From a bacterium D16-50 (GTDB taxonomy: Bacteria > Bacillota > Clostridia > Lachnospirales > Lachnospiraceae): a stretch of DNA of 64,000 nucleotides. A program made the position numbers and the translations under genes. The stretch is taken from the NCBI GenBank assembly GCA_003612485.1, contig RAZA01000013.1, forward strand, positions 50,795 through 114,794, given 5' to 3'. Shown one piece after another: positions 35,000-44,888 of this stretch; position 1 is the first letter of the stretch; each line of letters begins with the position of its first letter. The notes beneath the pieces were generated by a model. That model saw nothing but the letters and a program-made list of their open reading frames with translations, was not told where the DNA came from and ran no database searches.

Positions 35000-36055
35000 A
35001 TGAGAATCAAGCTGGCTATTCTGGAAAGTGACGGGGTATATCTCGATCGAATGGTATCTGTTTTCAATGTAAAGTATGGGGACAAACTGGAAATTTATTC
35101 GTTTACAGATAGGAATGCGGCATTAGAAGCGCTGAAAACCACTAAGATTGATGTATTTCTGGCAGATGAGTCCTTTGAGGCTAAAGGAGGGGAGCTTCCG
35201 CCTGACTGTGGTTTCGGCTATCTGGTGGAGGAGGCGGAAATCGAAAGCTTCAAGGGTGAGACGGCCATATGCAAGTTTCAGAAGGCGGAGGTGATCTACC
35301 GCCGGATTCTCGGAATTTTTTCGGAGAATGCAGCGGTGGCGGGTCTGCGTCCGGAGGATGGCGGCAGGGTGCTGGCTTTTTTGTCTGTGGGAGGCGGCGT
35401 AGGCGGCTCCTCGGCTGCGGCTGCCTGCGCCATGCGCTTTGCGCAAAAGGGCAAAAGCGCATTGTATCTGAATTTAGAGCGTTTTGGCAGTGCGGATGTC
35501 TTCTTTAGCGCAGAGGGCAGCAGCAGTCTCGGCGACGTGATTTATGCGGTTAAGAGTCAAAAAGGCAATCTGGAGATCAGGCTGGAAAGCTCGGTAAAGC
35601 GTGACGGCTCGGGCGTGTTTTTCTTTTCTCCTCCAAAGTTGGCGCTGGATACGGCGGAGCTGAACGCTCAGGAAGTCAGACGGATCATTTGTACTTTGAA
35701 GAGATCCGGCACATATGATTACATTATTGCGGATTTTGACTTTTCGATGGAAAGGGAACAGCTGGCGGTTTTGGAGGAGTGTGACAGCATTATCTTTGTT
35801 GCGGACGGCGCTCAGATGTCCAACGTGAAAATGGAGCGTATGCTGGAGTCTCTGGAGGTGCTGGAGCAGCAGGAGGGCGTAAAACTGCTGATGAGAAGTG
35901 GGATTCTGTACAATCGTTTCAGCAGTCAAACCTCTCAGAAGGTAAAGGCAGCGGGAATAAAGGAATACGGAGGCATCAAGCGGTTTGAGGGCTGCGGCGC
36001 CCGTCAGCTGCTTCGCCAGCTGATGGATCAGCCCGTGTTTGACGAGCTGGGATAA
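35000..36055 (+). CDS. tadZ: TadZ/CpaE-like pilus localisation protein
   Basis: A 351-residue protein. The N-terminal 110 residues form an atypical receiver-like domain (AILESDGVYLDRMVSVFNVKYGDKLEIYSF), and the rest is a MinD/ParA-like P-loop domain. The Walker A region, FLSVGGGVGGSSAAAA near residues 127-141, lacks the usual lysines; TadZ proteins are known atypical ATPases. The end has DYIIADFDF (Walker-B-like). It is thought to place the Tad machinery at the cell pole or membrane. The ATG at 35000 follows GGAG by 6 nt. First gene of the pilus operon. Confidence 0.85.
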   Translation: MRIKLAILESDGVYLDRMVSVFNVKYGDKLEIYSFTDRNAALEALKTTKIDVFLADESFEAKGGELPPDCGFGYLVEEAEIESFKGETAICKFQKAEVIYRRILGIFSENAAVAGLRPEDGGRVLAFLSVGGGVGGSSAAAACAMRFAQKGKSALYLNLERFGSADVFFSAEGSSSLGDVIYAVKSQKGNLEIRLESSVKRDGSGVFFFSPPKLALDTAELNAQEVRRIICTLKRSGTYDYIIADFDFSMEREQLAVLEECDSIIFVADGAQMSNVKMERMLESLEVLEQQEGVKLLMRSGILYNRFSSQTSQKVKAAGIKEYGGIKRFEGCGARQLLRQLMDQPVFDELG

Positions 36056-36091
36056 TGAAGTGCAGAGAGACCAAAGACGGGGGAGCAGGGC

Positions 36092-37330
36092 ATGACCTTT
36101 GAGGCGGAGCAGCAGTTTATTGCTGACATTAAAAACTATATATCGGACAATTTTCCCTTGAGCAAGCTCAGTGACGAGGAGCTGCAGGAAAAGATCGAGG
36201 AGACCTGCGGCAGGATGCTGCAGGGACGGTACATATCTATTGAGCAGCGGGTTTCCGTGGTGGAACAAGTATACAGCTCCATCAGGGGCTTCGGCCTGCT
36301 GGACGCCATTATCAAGGATGATACCATCACTGAGGTGATGATCAACGGGCCGGAGAATATCTTTATCGAGCGAAAGGGCCGGCTGCTTCGGCTGGACAAG
36401 CAGTTTGAGAGTCAGAGGCGTCTGGAGGATGTGATTCAAAGGATCGTTGGGCTGGCGGGCAGAGAAGTGAATCAGGCCAATCCCATATGCGATACTCGTC
36501 TTCCGGACGGTTCCAGAGTGAACGTGGTGCTGCCGCCCGTGGCTCTGTGCGGGCCTACGCTGACGATCCGAAAGTTTTCAAAGACGCCTATGACCATTGA
36601 AAAGCTGATTGAACATGGTTCCATCACGGAGGAGATTGCGGACAAGCTGGAGCTGCTGGTGAGGTCGAAATACAATATTTTTATCTGCGGAGGCACGGGT
36701 TCCGGGAAAACCACGTTTCTCAATGCATTGTCCAACTACATTCCCAAGGATGAGCGAGTGATTACTATCGAAGACTCCGCAGAGCTGCAGATCGCCGGGG
36801 TTGAGAATCTGGTCAGTCTGGAGACGCGCAATGCCAACGCGGCCGGGGCGGGGCAGATTACCATCCGTGATTTGATCAAATCATCCCTGCGAATGCGGCC
36901 GGAGCGCATTGTGGTGGGGGAGGTTCGCGGCGGGGAGGCGTTGGACATGCTGCAGGCCATGAACACCGGCCATGACGGTTCTCTGTCCACCGGCCATGCC
37001 AATTCCACTCAGGACATGCTGAGCCGTCTGGAGACCATGGTGCTGCAGGGGGCGCAGGGGCTGCCGCTGGAGGCCATCAGACAGCAGATCGCATCGGCCG
37101 TTGACATTATCATACATCTGTCCCGGCTCAGGGATAAGTCCAGAAAGACCATGGAAATAACGGAGGTGACGGGCTATGAGGAGGGCAGGATTGTTTTGAA
37201 CCCGCTGTACATATTTGAGGAGGATGAAACAAGCACGCTGGATAAGGTGTCGGGGGGCCTGAGGAGAACGGAAAACAAGATGAAGAATGTATTCAAGCTG
37301 CAGCTGGCGGGGATCAAGAGGGAGATATAA
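36092..37330 (+). CDS. cpaF: Tad pilus assembly ATPase (CpaF/TadA type)
   Basis: A 412-residue secretion ATPase of the GspE/VirB11 superfamily that powers pilus extension. The N-terminal region contains VMINGPENIFIERKGRLLRL; the Walker A is GGTGSGKTTFLNAL near residue 200; the Asp box is ITIEDSAELQI; Walker B and His box are RIVVGEVRGGEALDMLQAMNTGHDGSLSTGHAN. Length is normal. It acts with the TadB and TadC membrane proteins encoded next. Confidence 0.95.
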   Translation: MTFEAEQQFIADIKNYISDNFPLSKLSDEELQEKIEETCGRMLQGRYISIEQRVSVVEQVYSSIRGFGLLDAIIKDDTITEVMINGPENIFIERKGRLLRLDKQFESQRRLEDVIQRIVGLAGREVNQANPICDTRLPDGSRVNVVLPPVALCGPTLTIRKFSKTPMTIEKLIEHGSITEEIADKLELLVRSKYNIFICGGTGSGKTTFLNALSNYIPKDERVITIEDSAELQIAGVENLVSLETRNANAAGAGQITIRDLIKSSLRMRPERIVVGEVRGGEALDMLQAMNTGHDGSLSTGHANSTQDMLSRLETMVLQGAQGLPLEAIRQQIASAVDIIIHLSRLRDKSRKTMEITEVTGYEEGRIVLNPLYIFEEDETSTLDKVSGGLRRTENKMKNVFKLQLAGIKREI

Positions 37331-37340
37331 GAGGAAGAGG

Positions 37341-38264
37341 ATGGCAGAAGAGGGAAGAAATAGGAAGGAAAGGGCTGCAGAAGAAAAGATTATAAAGAAA
37401 AAGGCTGTAAAGAGAAAGAGGAACAAGGAGGCCCGAGAGCCTCAATATTATCGTTCTGCAACCAATATGCCGACGCTGAATTATAAAGTTTACTACATGG
37501 GAGCCTTGGAAAAGATGTTTTATTTTCTTGTGGGCTTTGCGGCAGGGGCTTTCACGGGATATCTGTTCTACGGCGGGCTGGCAAAGGATGAGTACGGCAC
37601 TCCGACCGCCGTCACATATATGCTGAATGTGCTGCTGTCCGGCGGGGCAGGCATTGCGGCGGGATGCGCCTTTATTCCCATCCGGACGGACATGATATTG
37701 AAGGCGCGCGTCAAAAAGCTGAAGGCCCAGTTCAGGGATATGCTGGAGGCCTTCAGTACCTCTCTGGGAGCCGGGAAAAACGTCATGGACTCTTTTCGCT
37801 CCGTGTATGACGACCTGAAGGTTCAGTATGAGGAGGACGCCTATATTTTAAGGGAGCTGGAGGTGATTCTGTCCTGCATGGACAACAATGTGGATCTGGA
37901 GGCACCCCTTGCGGACTTTGGAGCCAGAAGCGGGGTGGATGACATTGCCGGCTTTGCCAATGTGTTTCGGATATGCTACCGCAAGGGAGGTAATATCAAG
38001 GATGTCATCAGAAACACCCATATCATACTCAGCGATAAGATGGAGATCGCCGAGGAGATCGAGACCACCGTCACCGGGGCAAAATCGGAGCAGTACATGA
38101 TGCTGGTCATGCCGATTCTGCTGATCGGCATGATCAAGACCATGAGCGAGGACTTTGCGGCGAATTTTGCCACGCCTACAGGAATCATTGCCACAACCAT
38201 AGGCATCGCTATGTTCGTGGCATCCTATCTGATTGGACGGGCTGTGCTGGATATCAAGGTGTGA
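37341..38264 (+). CDS. tadB: TadB-like type II/IV secretion membrane protein
   Basis: A 307-residue protein with a long, very basic N-terminus (about 45 residues), then membrane helices (MFYFLVGFAAGAFTGYLFYG; YMLNVLLSGGAGIAAGCAFIP) and a T2SSF domain (FRDMLEAFSTSLGAGKNVMDSF; YRKGGNIKDVIRNTH) ending in paired helices. The inner platform of the Tad pilus machine. The ATG at 37341 is in the right distance of GAGG; an upstream in-frame extension overlaps cpaF. Confidence 0.9.
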   Translation: MAEEGRNRKERAAEEKIIKKKAVKRKRNKEAREPQYYRSATNMPTLNYKVYYMGALEKMFYFLVGFAAGAFTGYLFYGGLAKDEYGTPTAVTYMLNVLLSGGAGIAAGCAFIPIRTDMILKARVKKLKAQFRDMLEAFSTSLGAGKNVMDSFRSVYDDLKVQYEEDAYILRELEVILSCMDNNVDLEAPLADFGARSGVDDIAGFANVFRICYRKGGNIKDVIRNTHIILSDKMEIAEEIETTVTGAKSEQYMMLVMPILLIGMIKTMSEDFAANFATPTGIIATTIGIAMFVASYLIGRAVLDIKV

Positions 38265-38283
38265 GGGGCTGGAGGGCGAAAAG

Positions 38284-39153
38284 ATGTTTACTTTGACAAA
38301 CCTTGTCATATTTGCCGTGGGAGGCGTGTTTTTGGCGGTGTGGCTGTTGCTCTATGTAAAGGGGATGAAGCATGCCGCTTTGTTCGAGGCGCTGGAGGAG
38401 AAGGAGTATCCTCTCAAGGAGATCTATTTTGTGGGGTATGAGGCTCTGAACGCCGTAAAGTATGCCTATCGCAGCAAGGGCGACAGAAGGCTGCGAAAGG
38501 AGCTTTCCGTTTTGTACGGTGAAAAATATACTGAATATTATCTGAGGGTCATTCATTCCCAGCAGCTGACCTTTGGACTCACATTGACCGTCCTTTCCTT
38601 TGCCATGTACGGGCTGGCAGGTGATCCGGCGGCGCTGGCAGTAATGCTTGTCTTTGCGGGCACGGCGTATTATTATTTCGGAACCGTCGCCAGAGAGAAG
38701 ATTCTGAAACGCTCCGAGGAAATGATGAATGATTTTTCGGAGGTCATCTCCAAGCTGGCGCTGCTGACCAACGCGGGAATGATCTTTCGCGAGGCCTGGG
38801 AGGAGGTGGCATATACCGGAGAGGGTGCCCTATATCTTGAGATGCAGACCGGGGTGGAGGAGATGAACAACGGCATAGCGGAGGTGGACATGCTGTTTCG
38901 CTTCGGCAGCAGATGCGTGGTTCCGGAAATCAAGAAGTTTGCGTCCACTGCGGTTCAGGGCTTCACGAAAGGCAGCGGTGAGCTTTCCATGATGCTGCAG
39001 GAGCAGAGCAGGGAGGTTTGGGGCATGAAGCGGCAGAATGTCAGGCGGCAGGGGGAAAAGGCCTCAGCCAAGCTGATGATTCCCATTATGATCATGTTCA
39101 TGGGGATTCTTGTCATGGTATTAATCCCGATTTTCACGAATCTGGGAGTTTAA
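38284..39153 (+). CDS. tadC: TadC-like type II/IV secretion membrane protein
   Basis: A 289-residue second platform protein. One N-terminal helix (TNLVIFAVGGVFLAVWLLLYV), a T2SSF domain (MMNDFSEVISKLALLTNAGMIFREAWEEV; EIKKFASTAVQGFTKGSGELS) and C-terminal helices (LMIPIMIMFMGILVMVLIPIF). Start at 38284 with GGAGGG 8 nt upstream. It works with TadB and CpaF. Confidence 0.9.
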   Translation: MFTLTNLVIFAVGGVFLAVWLLLYVKGMKHAALFEALEEKEYPLKEIYFVGYEALNAVKYAYRSKGDRRLRKELSVLYGEKYTEYYLRVIHSQQLTFGLTLTVLSFAMYGLAGDPAALAVMLVFAGTAYYYFGTVAREKILKRSEEMMNDFSEVISKLALLTNAGMIFREAWEEVAYTGEGALYLEMQTGVEEMNNGIAEVDMLFRFGSRCVVPEIKKFASTAVQGFTKGSGELSMMLQEQSREVWGMKRQNVRRQGEKASAKLMIPIMIMFMGILVMVLIPIFTNLGV

Positions 39154-39181
39154 TATAATCATTCATAGGGAGGTGAGGGGT

Positions 39182-39400
39182 ATGCTGCAGAGACTGGACT
39201 TTTGGCTGTTCGTGGCAAAGCATAGGCTGCGTGAATTTTGGACGGACGAGGATGGAGAGGTGAGTATCGTTACCATGGTCGTGCTGATCGGAATTGCGGT
39301 GCTGCTTGCCATTGTGTTCAGGGATCAGATCACGAAATTGATCAAGAGCTTGCTAGATACAATTACTAAAAATGCTACCAAGGCTGTTAATGGCGAGTAA
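39182..39400 (+). CDS. Flp-type pilin
   Basis: A 72-residue small protein with a hydrophilic leader ending DEDG, then EVSIVTMVVLIGIAVLLAIVFRDQI, a hydrophobic pilin helix, and a short polar tail. The Gly before the helix fits prepilin-peptidase cleavage. It is the likely major subunit of the pilus. Start at 39182, 8 nt after GGGAGG; a GTG 9 bp up overlaps that site. Size and position between tadC and tadE match Flp1-type pilins of Gram-positive Tad loci. Confidence 0.88.
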   Translation: MLQRLDFWLFVAKHRLREFWTDEDGEVSIVTMVVLIGIAVLLAIVFRDQITKLIKSLLDTITKNATKAVNGE

Positions 39401-39639
39401 AGCAAGGCGGCGTATGCGCATGGGCTTTCCGGCAGTCCTTTGCCGGGAAGTCTTGCCCTGCGCGGGGAGGAGGCTCTGTCAATAAGGGAACCGGCACAAG
39501 GAGTATGGAACTGACAAGCTAGAACTTCGGGCGTCCAAGCTGCCTGAGCTGAACAAGGGCCTTGCAAAAAATGACGGGAAAGTACGGAGCATAGAGACCG
39601 GAAAAGCAGATTTCCGCTGTGTTCCGATGAGGATAATAG
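39401..39639 (+). other. Intergenic region after the pilin with a small hairpin
   Basis: This 239-bp stretch carries a stem-loop TTCCGGCA (39427-39434) / TGCCGGGAA (39441-39449) 27 nt after the pilin stop, without a T-run. It may stabilise the pilin mRNA 3' end or mark a processing site. No gene was supported in the rest. Confidence 0.4.
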
Positions 39640-40305
39640 ATGAGAGGTTCCGGGGAGAATGACAGGGGAGCGCTGGTGGTGGAGGCCACCATCGTATTTC
39701 CCATATGTCTGCTTATTATCATACTGCTGCTGTATCTGGGCAATGTGTATTATCAGAAGTCCCGGATCGAGGCCATTGTGGTGGAGGCGGTTCTGGACGG
39801 TGCGGCCTATAGCGCGGATCCGCTTCTGAAAGCTATAGAAAGCAGTCCCGAAAAGGAGATTCCGGGCATAGGCAAAGTGGATTATCAGCCCTACCGCTAT
39901 ATCGGCGGCATGTTCGGAGGGATGAGAGATATCGAGGCTGCCGTGAGAGCGCAGATCATAAGCAAAATCAGGGCGCTGGATACGGGACTGTTCACAAACA
40001 TGAGACCCACGGATTATCAAAGGGGGAACAGTCTGAAGGTGAAATACAACAGTGTTTTTGTTGCATCCTCCCTCAGCGTGGATCTGGAATACAAGATCAA
40101 GCTTCCCGTCCGCCTGCTGGGGGAAAGGGAGGGATTTACCTTGAAGTTCAGAACCCATACGGAGGTGCCGGTGAGCGATTCGCCGGAGTTCATCCGGAAC
40201 GTGAATCTGGTGGAGGACATGCTGGAGGTCACCGGCGTCAAGAGGAAGATAACGGAGAAGATCAAGGAGCTGAAAGAGTTCTTTGACAAGCTTTTCAAAA
40301 AATAG
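39640..40305 (+). CDS. TadE-like pseudopilin
   Basis: A 221-residue protein whose N-terminus has a type IV prepilin motif: Gly followed by ALVVE (Glu at +5) in RGALVVEATIVFPICLLIIILLLYL. The rest is exported and ends in a helical Lys-rich tail. It is a minor pilin of the TadE/TadF group. GAGG lies 8 nt before the ATG. Confidence 0.85.
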   Translation: MRGSGENDRGALVVEATIVFPICLLIIILLLYLGNVYYQKSRIEAIVVEAVLDGAAYSADPLLKAIESSPEKEIPGIGKVDYQPYRYIGGMFGGMRDIEAAVRAQIISKIRALDTGLFTNMRPTDYQRGNSLKVKYNSVFVASSLSVDLEYKIKLPVRLLGEREGFTLKFRTHTEVPVSDSPEFIRNVNLVEDMLEVTGVKRKITEKIKELKEFFDKLFKK

Positions 40306-40320
40306 ATTTGGAGGCGCAAA

Positions 40321-43300
40321 ATGCAGCTTTTTCGGAGGAATGACGGCGCAATATCGGTCTTTCTGGTGATGATTCTGGTTCCATGTATGCTGGTGGCCAG
40401 CATTTTCGTGGACATCAGCCGGGTGAGTCTGGGCAGGGCCGTGGCGGAATCCTCTGCGGATCTGGCCCTGAACACTTTGATGACTTATTATGACCACGAC
40501 CTGAGCGAGGCGTATGGGCTTATAGGCTCCTGCCAGAATATCAGCGACTATTTCGACATGGTATCGGAATGCTTCGATCAGGCCCTGCGCTCTCAGGATG
40601 TGGAGGATGAGGAGGTGCAGCTGCTGTATCAGCGGGTGATGAAGGAGGTGGGGGGACGGTTTGGCGACGAAACCATATCGGATTTTCTGTTACTGGAGAA
40701 TGAGGCTGGGGCCTCGGTAAAGCCCATAGAGGGAGCGAATATGCGCAACCCCGCTATTCTGCAAAAGCAGTTGGTGGAATTTATGAAATACAGAGCGCCC
40801 ATTATCATTGTTCAGGAGCTCATTGAGTTGCTGGCCTCGGAGGAGGAAAAGGGGGGAGTGAAGGATTCGGAGGAGAGCGTCGCCGACAAGCCCATGGTAG
40901 AGGCGCAGGAGGAGTATTACAAGGCCCAGGGAGAGCTTTTGGAGGAGGCGAACCGTTCCTACTGGGCATTGCGGGAATATACGAGCATGATCGAGGAGGA
41001 CAAGTTCACTAAGGATACCCTTCAGGAATATGCCGATAGGATCAATGGATACCCCGGTGAATATAGCGATCTTCATAGGCTTCTGATTGGGAATCTCTAT
41101 AATACGGAGGGGCTGAAAGAATATACCAGACCCAACGTGACGTTTGAAGAGGATTCGCCATCCGCAGACGAGTCAGATCGGGTAAATGCCGAGAAGGTAG
41201 AAGAGCTGCTGGGTGCGCTGGAGAAGGCCGTCGAGGAATTCGACACAAAAAAGGATGCCCTGACAGATGCCGGAAAGGATCTTATGGCCAAGCTGCCGGG
41301 GGATGGAGATGATGAATCTTACGCAGTACAGTGGTGGGTTCGGATGAACGCAGCGATCAATGCTCCCGGCGAGAAGGGGCTTAGTAAGCAGGTGGAGAAA
41401 GCGGGCGAGAAGATGGCGGATGCCTATGGGAAGGTAGCGGCCATGCTTGAGTGTACCCCTGACTCTGACGTGCCAGTGGACTGGAAGGACAAGGCCAAAG
41501 AATCAATGCAGAAGGCGGAGGATAGGCAGAAAATTTATTTGAGCAAGGACAGCGCTGCCGATAATTCTTATGTCAAGACGGTGAGTAGTCTGGAAAGCGT
41601 ATCGAAAAACCGAGAGAATAAAGCTAAGATAAACGCGTCCGCTATGATAACCGAGAGCTTATCAGGCATAAGCGACAAGCTCAAAGATATCAAGTCACAG
41701 ATGTCCAAATATATAGAGCAGCTGAACGTTATCATAGAGGGCGACTCGGACAAGAAGGTCCCCGGCATGCAGAGGATCCGGGAGCTTGTGGAGGAATATG
41801 GAAAAAAGCTGGATCAATGGGAATCCGAGGCGAAGGGGGCAAAGACGTCTGACGGGCAGAACACGGAGCTGAGCATAGAGCATCAGGAGACCATCGGCAA
41901 GATCCGGAACGGGGCAGGCAACGTGGACGGAAACGAGTCGGAGAAGATTGTCCGACAGATCAAGACGGAAGAGATTGATGCGCTGGAGAAGAGGCTTATA
42001 AATATCCGAAATCAGCTTCAGGCTGTGTCCGACGCCATTGACAAAATGAAATACGGCGACAGCAAGATAATGGAGATTTCCAGTTTTGGTTCCTTTAAGC
42101 AGCAGGCAAAAGCAAAGATCCAAGCGGATGATATACCTCTGGTAAACAAGGACCTGGCAGAGTACATAGCCCAAAAATTTGGGGAGCTTTTTGACCCTGC
42201 ATCAGGGGAGGTTGTTGTCCTGCAGGACATGTCGGATTTGTCCTATAGCCCGGAACTGTATCATAACAAGGATAGGGATGCGGTTCCGGTACTGTATCAT
42301 TTTTATTATCAGGTGTTTCAGGAGAAGAAGCCCTCCGATGTGGGACAGCAGAAGAAGGCCATTGACGACAAGAAGGAACAAGCCAAGAAGCAGGAAGAAA
42401 GCATAAAGAATGCCAATCGGTATATGGGGCCTAAGGGAAGGGATCTGGGGGCCGGGGAGAAGGCGGACAGAGACGCATTTGAATTAAACATAGGAATACT
42501 GGTGAAGCAGATCGCCCGTTTGGCGACCATGGACATAACCGGCATCCGGGATGACATTTACATAGCGGAATATATCATGAATATGTTCAGCTACGGGGCC
42601 TTTGAAAACGAGCATTACTATGATCTGGTGAAGGACGCCGGAAAGCTGGGGGATCTGAAGCTGGCAGGCGGTGAATACCGAACCGTGTATGAGCGAGATT
42701 ACAAGGGAGCCGGGGATCGGGACAAGACCTGGCTCAGCGAAAGGCCTGAGGATGCCTATAACAAGACGCTCACCAATGAAATGATCAACGAGGCCAATAA
42801 TTATGCCTATCTTGCGGAGATCGAATATATTCTCTTCGGCGCAGACAATGTGAACAGCGTCAAAAAGGCTTATGGGGAAATCTATAAGATTCGGTTCTTT
42901 TTAAACTATGCCTCTGCTCTGGCCAATTTTTGGGGCACCAGCACCGGCACCGGCACTGCGGTCAATGCCGTGGCCAACGCCATCGCCCTAGCCACGGCAT
43001 ACATTATCCCTGCGCCCTTGACGAAGCTTGTGCTGATCACCATGCTTGCTATATTTGAGACGGGAAAGGACATGGACCGGCTGCAGGCGGGCTTCCCGGT
43101 GGAGCTGTATAAGGCCCACGATGATTGGTGGATCAGTCTGGAAGGAACAGAAAAGCCCACGCTGAATAGTTTTTACAGCGCATTGAGCGGAGCAAATGAA
43201 AAGATAGAGGATGCCCATGGGCTGCGGTACAGCGACTATCTGACTTTTTTTCTTTTTCTGGGGCTGAATGACAAGGACACCGCAGAGGGGATCTACCGGC

Positions 43301-43533
43301 GCATGGCGGACGTGATCGAAAAGAATATGGAGCTGAGGATAGGCGGAGAAAAAGACTCCGAGCAAAAAGCAGCTTATTCTTTAAAGAAGACGCAGGTTTA
43401 CTTTCAGCTGAACGGAAAGCTGCGGGTGAAGCCGCTGATGCTGACGCTGCCGTATTTCACGGACTATGTGGACAATCCTGCCATGAAGGATGACTGGTGT
43501 ACCTTTGATGTGGAAGCCATCAGGGGATATTGA
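40321..43533 (+). CDS. DUF5702-type (TadG-like) large pilus-associated protein
   Basis: A 1070-residue protein with an N-terminal pilin-like segment (NDGAISVFLVMILVPCMLVASIFVDISRV) and a large extracellular part rich in helices and coiled coil (residues about 160-680). A second hydrophobic region lies near 880-915 (ANAIALATAYIIPAPLTKLVLITML). The N-terminus and the early GRAVAESSADLALNTLMTYYD match DUF5702 proteins of Clostridia Tad loci as I recall them. It lacks Glu at +5 of the pilin motif. It could be a tip adhesin or scaffold. GGAGG lies 6 nt before the ATG. Confidence 0.8.
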   Translation: MQLFRRNDGAISVFLVMILVPCMLVASIFVDISRVSLGRAVAESSADLALNTLMTYYDHDLSEAYGLIGSCQNISDYFDMVSECFDQALRSQDVEDEEVQLLYQRVMKEVGGRFGDETISDFLLLENEAGASVKPIEGANMRNPAILQKQLVEFMKYRAPIIIVQELIELLASEEEKGGVKDSEESVADKPMVEAQEEYYKAQGELLEEANRSYWALREYTSMIEEDKFTKDTLQEYADRINGYPGEYSDLHRLLIGNLYNTEGLKEYTRPNVTFEEDSPSADESDRVNAEKVEELLGALEKAVEEFDTKKDALTDAGKDLMAKLPGDGDDESYAVQWWVRMNAAINAPGEKGLSKQVEKAGEKMADAYGKVAAMLECTPDSDVPVDWKDKAKESMQKAEDRQKIYLSKDSAADNSYVKTVSSLESVSKNRENKAKINASAMITESLSGISDKLKDIKSQMSKYIEQLNVIIEGDSDKKVPGMQRIRELVEEYGKKLDQWESEAKGAKTSDGQNTELSIEHQETIGKIRNGAGNVDGNESEKIVRQIKTEEIDALEKRLINIRNQLQAVSDAIDKMKYGDSKIMEISSFGSFKQQAKAKIQADDIPLVNKDLAEYIAQKFGELFDPASGEVVVLQDMSDLSYSPELYHNKDRDAVPVLYHFYYQVFQEKKPSDVGQQKKAIDDKKEQAKKQEESIKNANRYMGPKGRDLGAGEKADRDAFELNIGILVKQIARLATMDITGIRDDIYIAEYIMNMFSYGAFENEHYYDLVKDAGKLGDLKLAGGEYRTVYERDYKGAGDRDKTWLSERPEDAYNKTLTNEMINEANNYAYLAEIEYILFGADNVNSVKKAYGEIYKIRFFLNYASALANFWGTSTGTGTAVNAVANAIALATAYIIPAPLTKLVLITMLAIFETGKDMDRLQAGFPVELYKAHDDWWISLEGTEKPTLNSFYSALSGANEKIEDAHGLRYSDYLTFFLFLGLNDKDTAEGIYRRMADVIEKNMELRIGGEKDSEQKAAYSLKKTQVYFQLNGKLRVKPLMLTLPYFTDYVDNPAMKDDWCTFDVEAIRGY

Positions 43534-43546
43534 AAAACGGCGGTGA

Positions 43547-44830
43547 ATGAAAATGAGGGAGAAGAATGAGAAAGGCGCAATAGTGGTGGAGGCTACGCTC
43601 TCCATGACTGCCTTTATGTTTGCGATATTGATCTTATTGTCTATCGCTGACATAGCTTATACCCAGACCAGGATGGCGGTGGCGCTGAACGCCGCATCCA
43701 AGGAGATGTCCCAATATTGCTATCTGTATTACAAATTTTCCTTGGACAAATTGAACGCCAAGCTCAGCGAGGGCACGGAGGAGGCGGAAGAGACGGTAGA
43801 GGAGACGGTGTCGGGGCTGGGACAGATGATGGATTCTTTCGGAGAAGCGGGCTCCGACTTCGGGGAGAAGGACTTTGCGGGCGCAATAGAGAAGATTGAA
43901 GCGGGGGCCACTGCGGCCAATCAGACGGTGAGCAGTCTTGCAGGCAAAATAGCGGAGAATCCCAAGGGCTTTTTGGTGGGGATGGGGAAGCTTGCGGGAC
44001 GGGAGCTCACCGAGGCGGCAAAGGTGTATTTGGGCCAGATCATGGCGAAGGCTTTCATGGCAAAGAATCTGAAAGCATGGTCTGACGATGATCCGGACGC
44101 CTTTCTCCGGAGACTGCATGTGGTGGACGGGATGGACGGACTGGACTTTCAATACACTTCTCTGATGGCTTATGGCGCCTCCAATGAGATACGGCTCACA
44201 TGTACTTATCAGGTTAGCATAGTCAAGCTGCTGAATATTGATTTTAAATTCACCTTCCGACAGAGCGCCAGAACCCTTGCCTGGGGGAACGGCGCATCGT
44301 TGGTGACTCCCCGAAGCATATGGACCAGCATGGGGCCGGGGGATAGGGGCAAATACATCGTGGCTGAGGAGAAAAAGCGCTTTGCCTATACATCGTCCGG
44401 CAATGGATACGATGCCTTTGTGAATGCAGGGGGTAAAAATGAATTCGTGACCATCACCTCCATAGATCCTACCAGCGGCAGCTATCAGACCGTGGACGGC
44501 ATTAAAAATAGGCTGGCAAGTGAATTCAATACCATGTATGCGGGGGTGGCCAAGCTGGAGGATCCGATTACGGTCACCAGCGGCGGTTCGGAAAAAACCG
44601 TCTCCTCCGATCCGTCTAACAGAACCTATCGGATCGTGGCGGTATTTCCGGAGGGGACCAGCGATGAATATAAAGCCATGGTGGGGGAGGCAATTGTGAA
44701 GCTGCAGGAAAAATATCCGGATGCGGTGATCAGCGTGGATGTGAAAGAGGGCTATGGCTCGCTGTCGGAGAAAAAGGAGGATGGGGATCCCTCAGAGTCT
44801 GACAAAACAGCAGGAAAAGACGCAGTGTGA
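43547..44830 (+). CDS. TadE-like pseudopilin, long form
   Basis: A 427-residue protein. N-terminal prepilin motif: Gly then AIVVE (Glu at +5) in KGAIVVEATLSMTAFMFAILILLSIADI. A Glu-rich region (about residues 65-100) and an extracellular domain follow. The start could also be the ATG two codons further in (43553). It lies 14 bp after the DUF5702 gene. Confidence 0.82.
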   Translation: MKMREKNEKGAIVVEATLSMTAFMFAILILLSIADIAYTQTRMAVALNAASKEMSQYCYLYYKFSLDKLNAKLSEGTEEAEETVEETVSGLGQMMDSFGEAGSDFGEKDFAGAIEKIEAGATAANQTVSSLAGKIAENPKGFLVGMGKLAGRELTEAAKVYLGQIMAKAFMAKNLKAWSDDDPDAFLRRLHVVDGMDGLDFQYTSLMAYGASNEIRLTCTYQVSIVKLLNIDFKFTFRQSARTLAWGNGASLVTPRSIWTSMGPGDRGKYIVAEEKKRFAYTSSGNGYDAFVNAGGKNEFVTITSIDPTSGSYQTVDGIKNRLASEFNTMYAGVAKLEDPITVTSGGSEKTVSSDPSNRTYRIVAVFPEGTSDEYKAMVGEAIVKLQEKYPDAVISVDVKEGYGSLSEKKEDGDPSESDKTAGKDAV

Positions 44831-44888
44831 ATAGGCTGCCTGCAAGAGGTGGGGAAAAGAATCGATTTCGGCGGAGGGGATGACGGGT

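Noticed and set aside
39325..40497. 390-residue minus-strand frame over pilin and TadE genes
   Set aside because: It crosses three plus-strand genes with good starts and has a His/Gln-rich composition typical of antisense.
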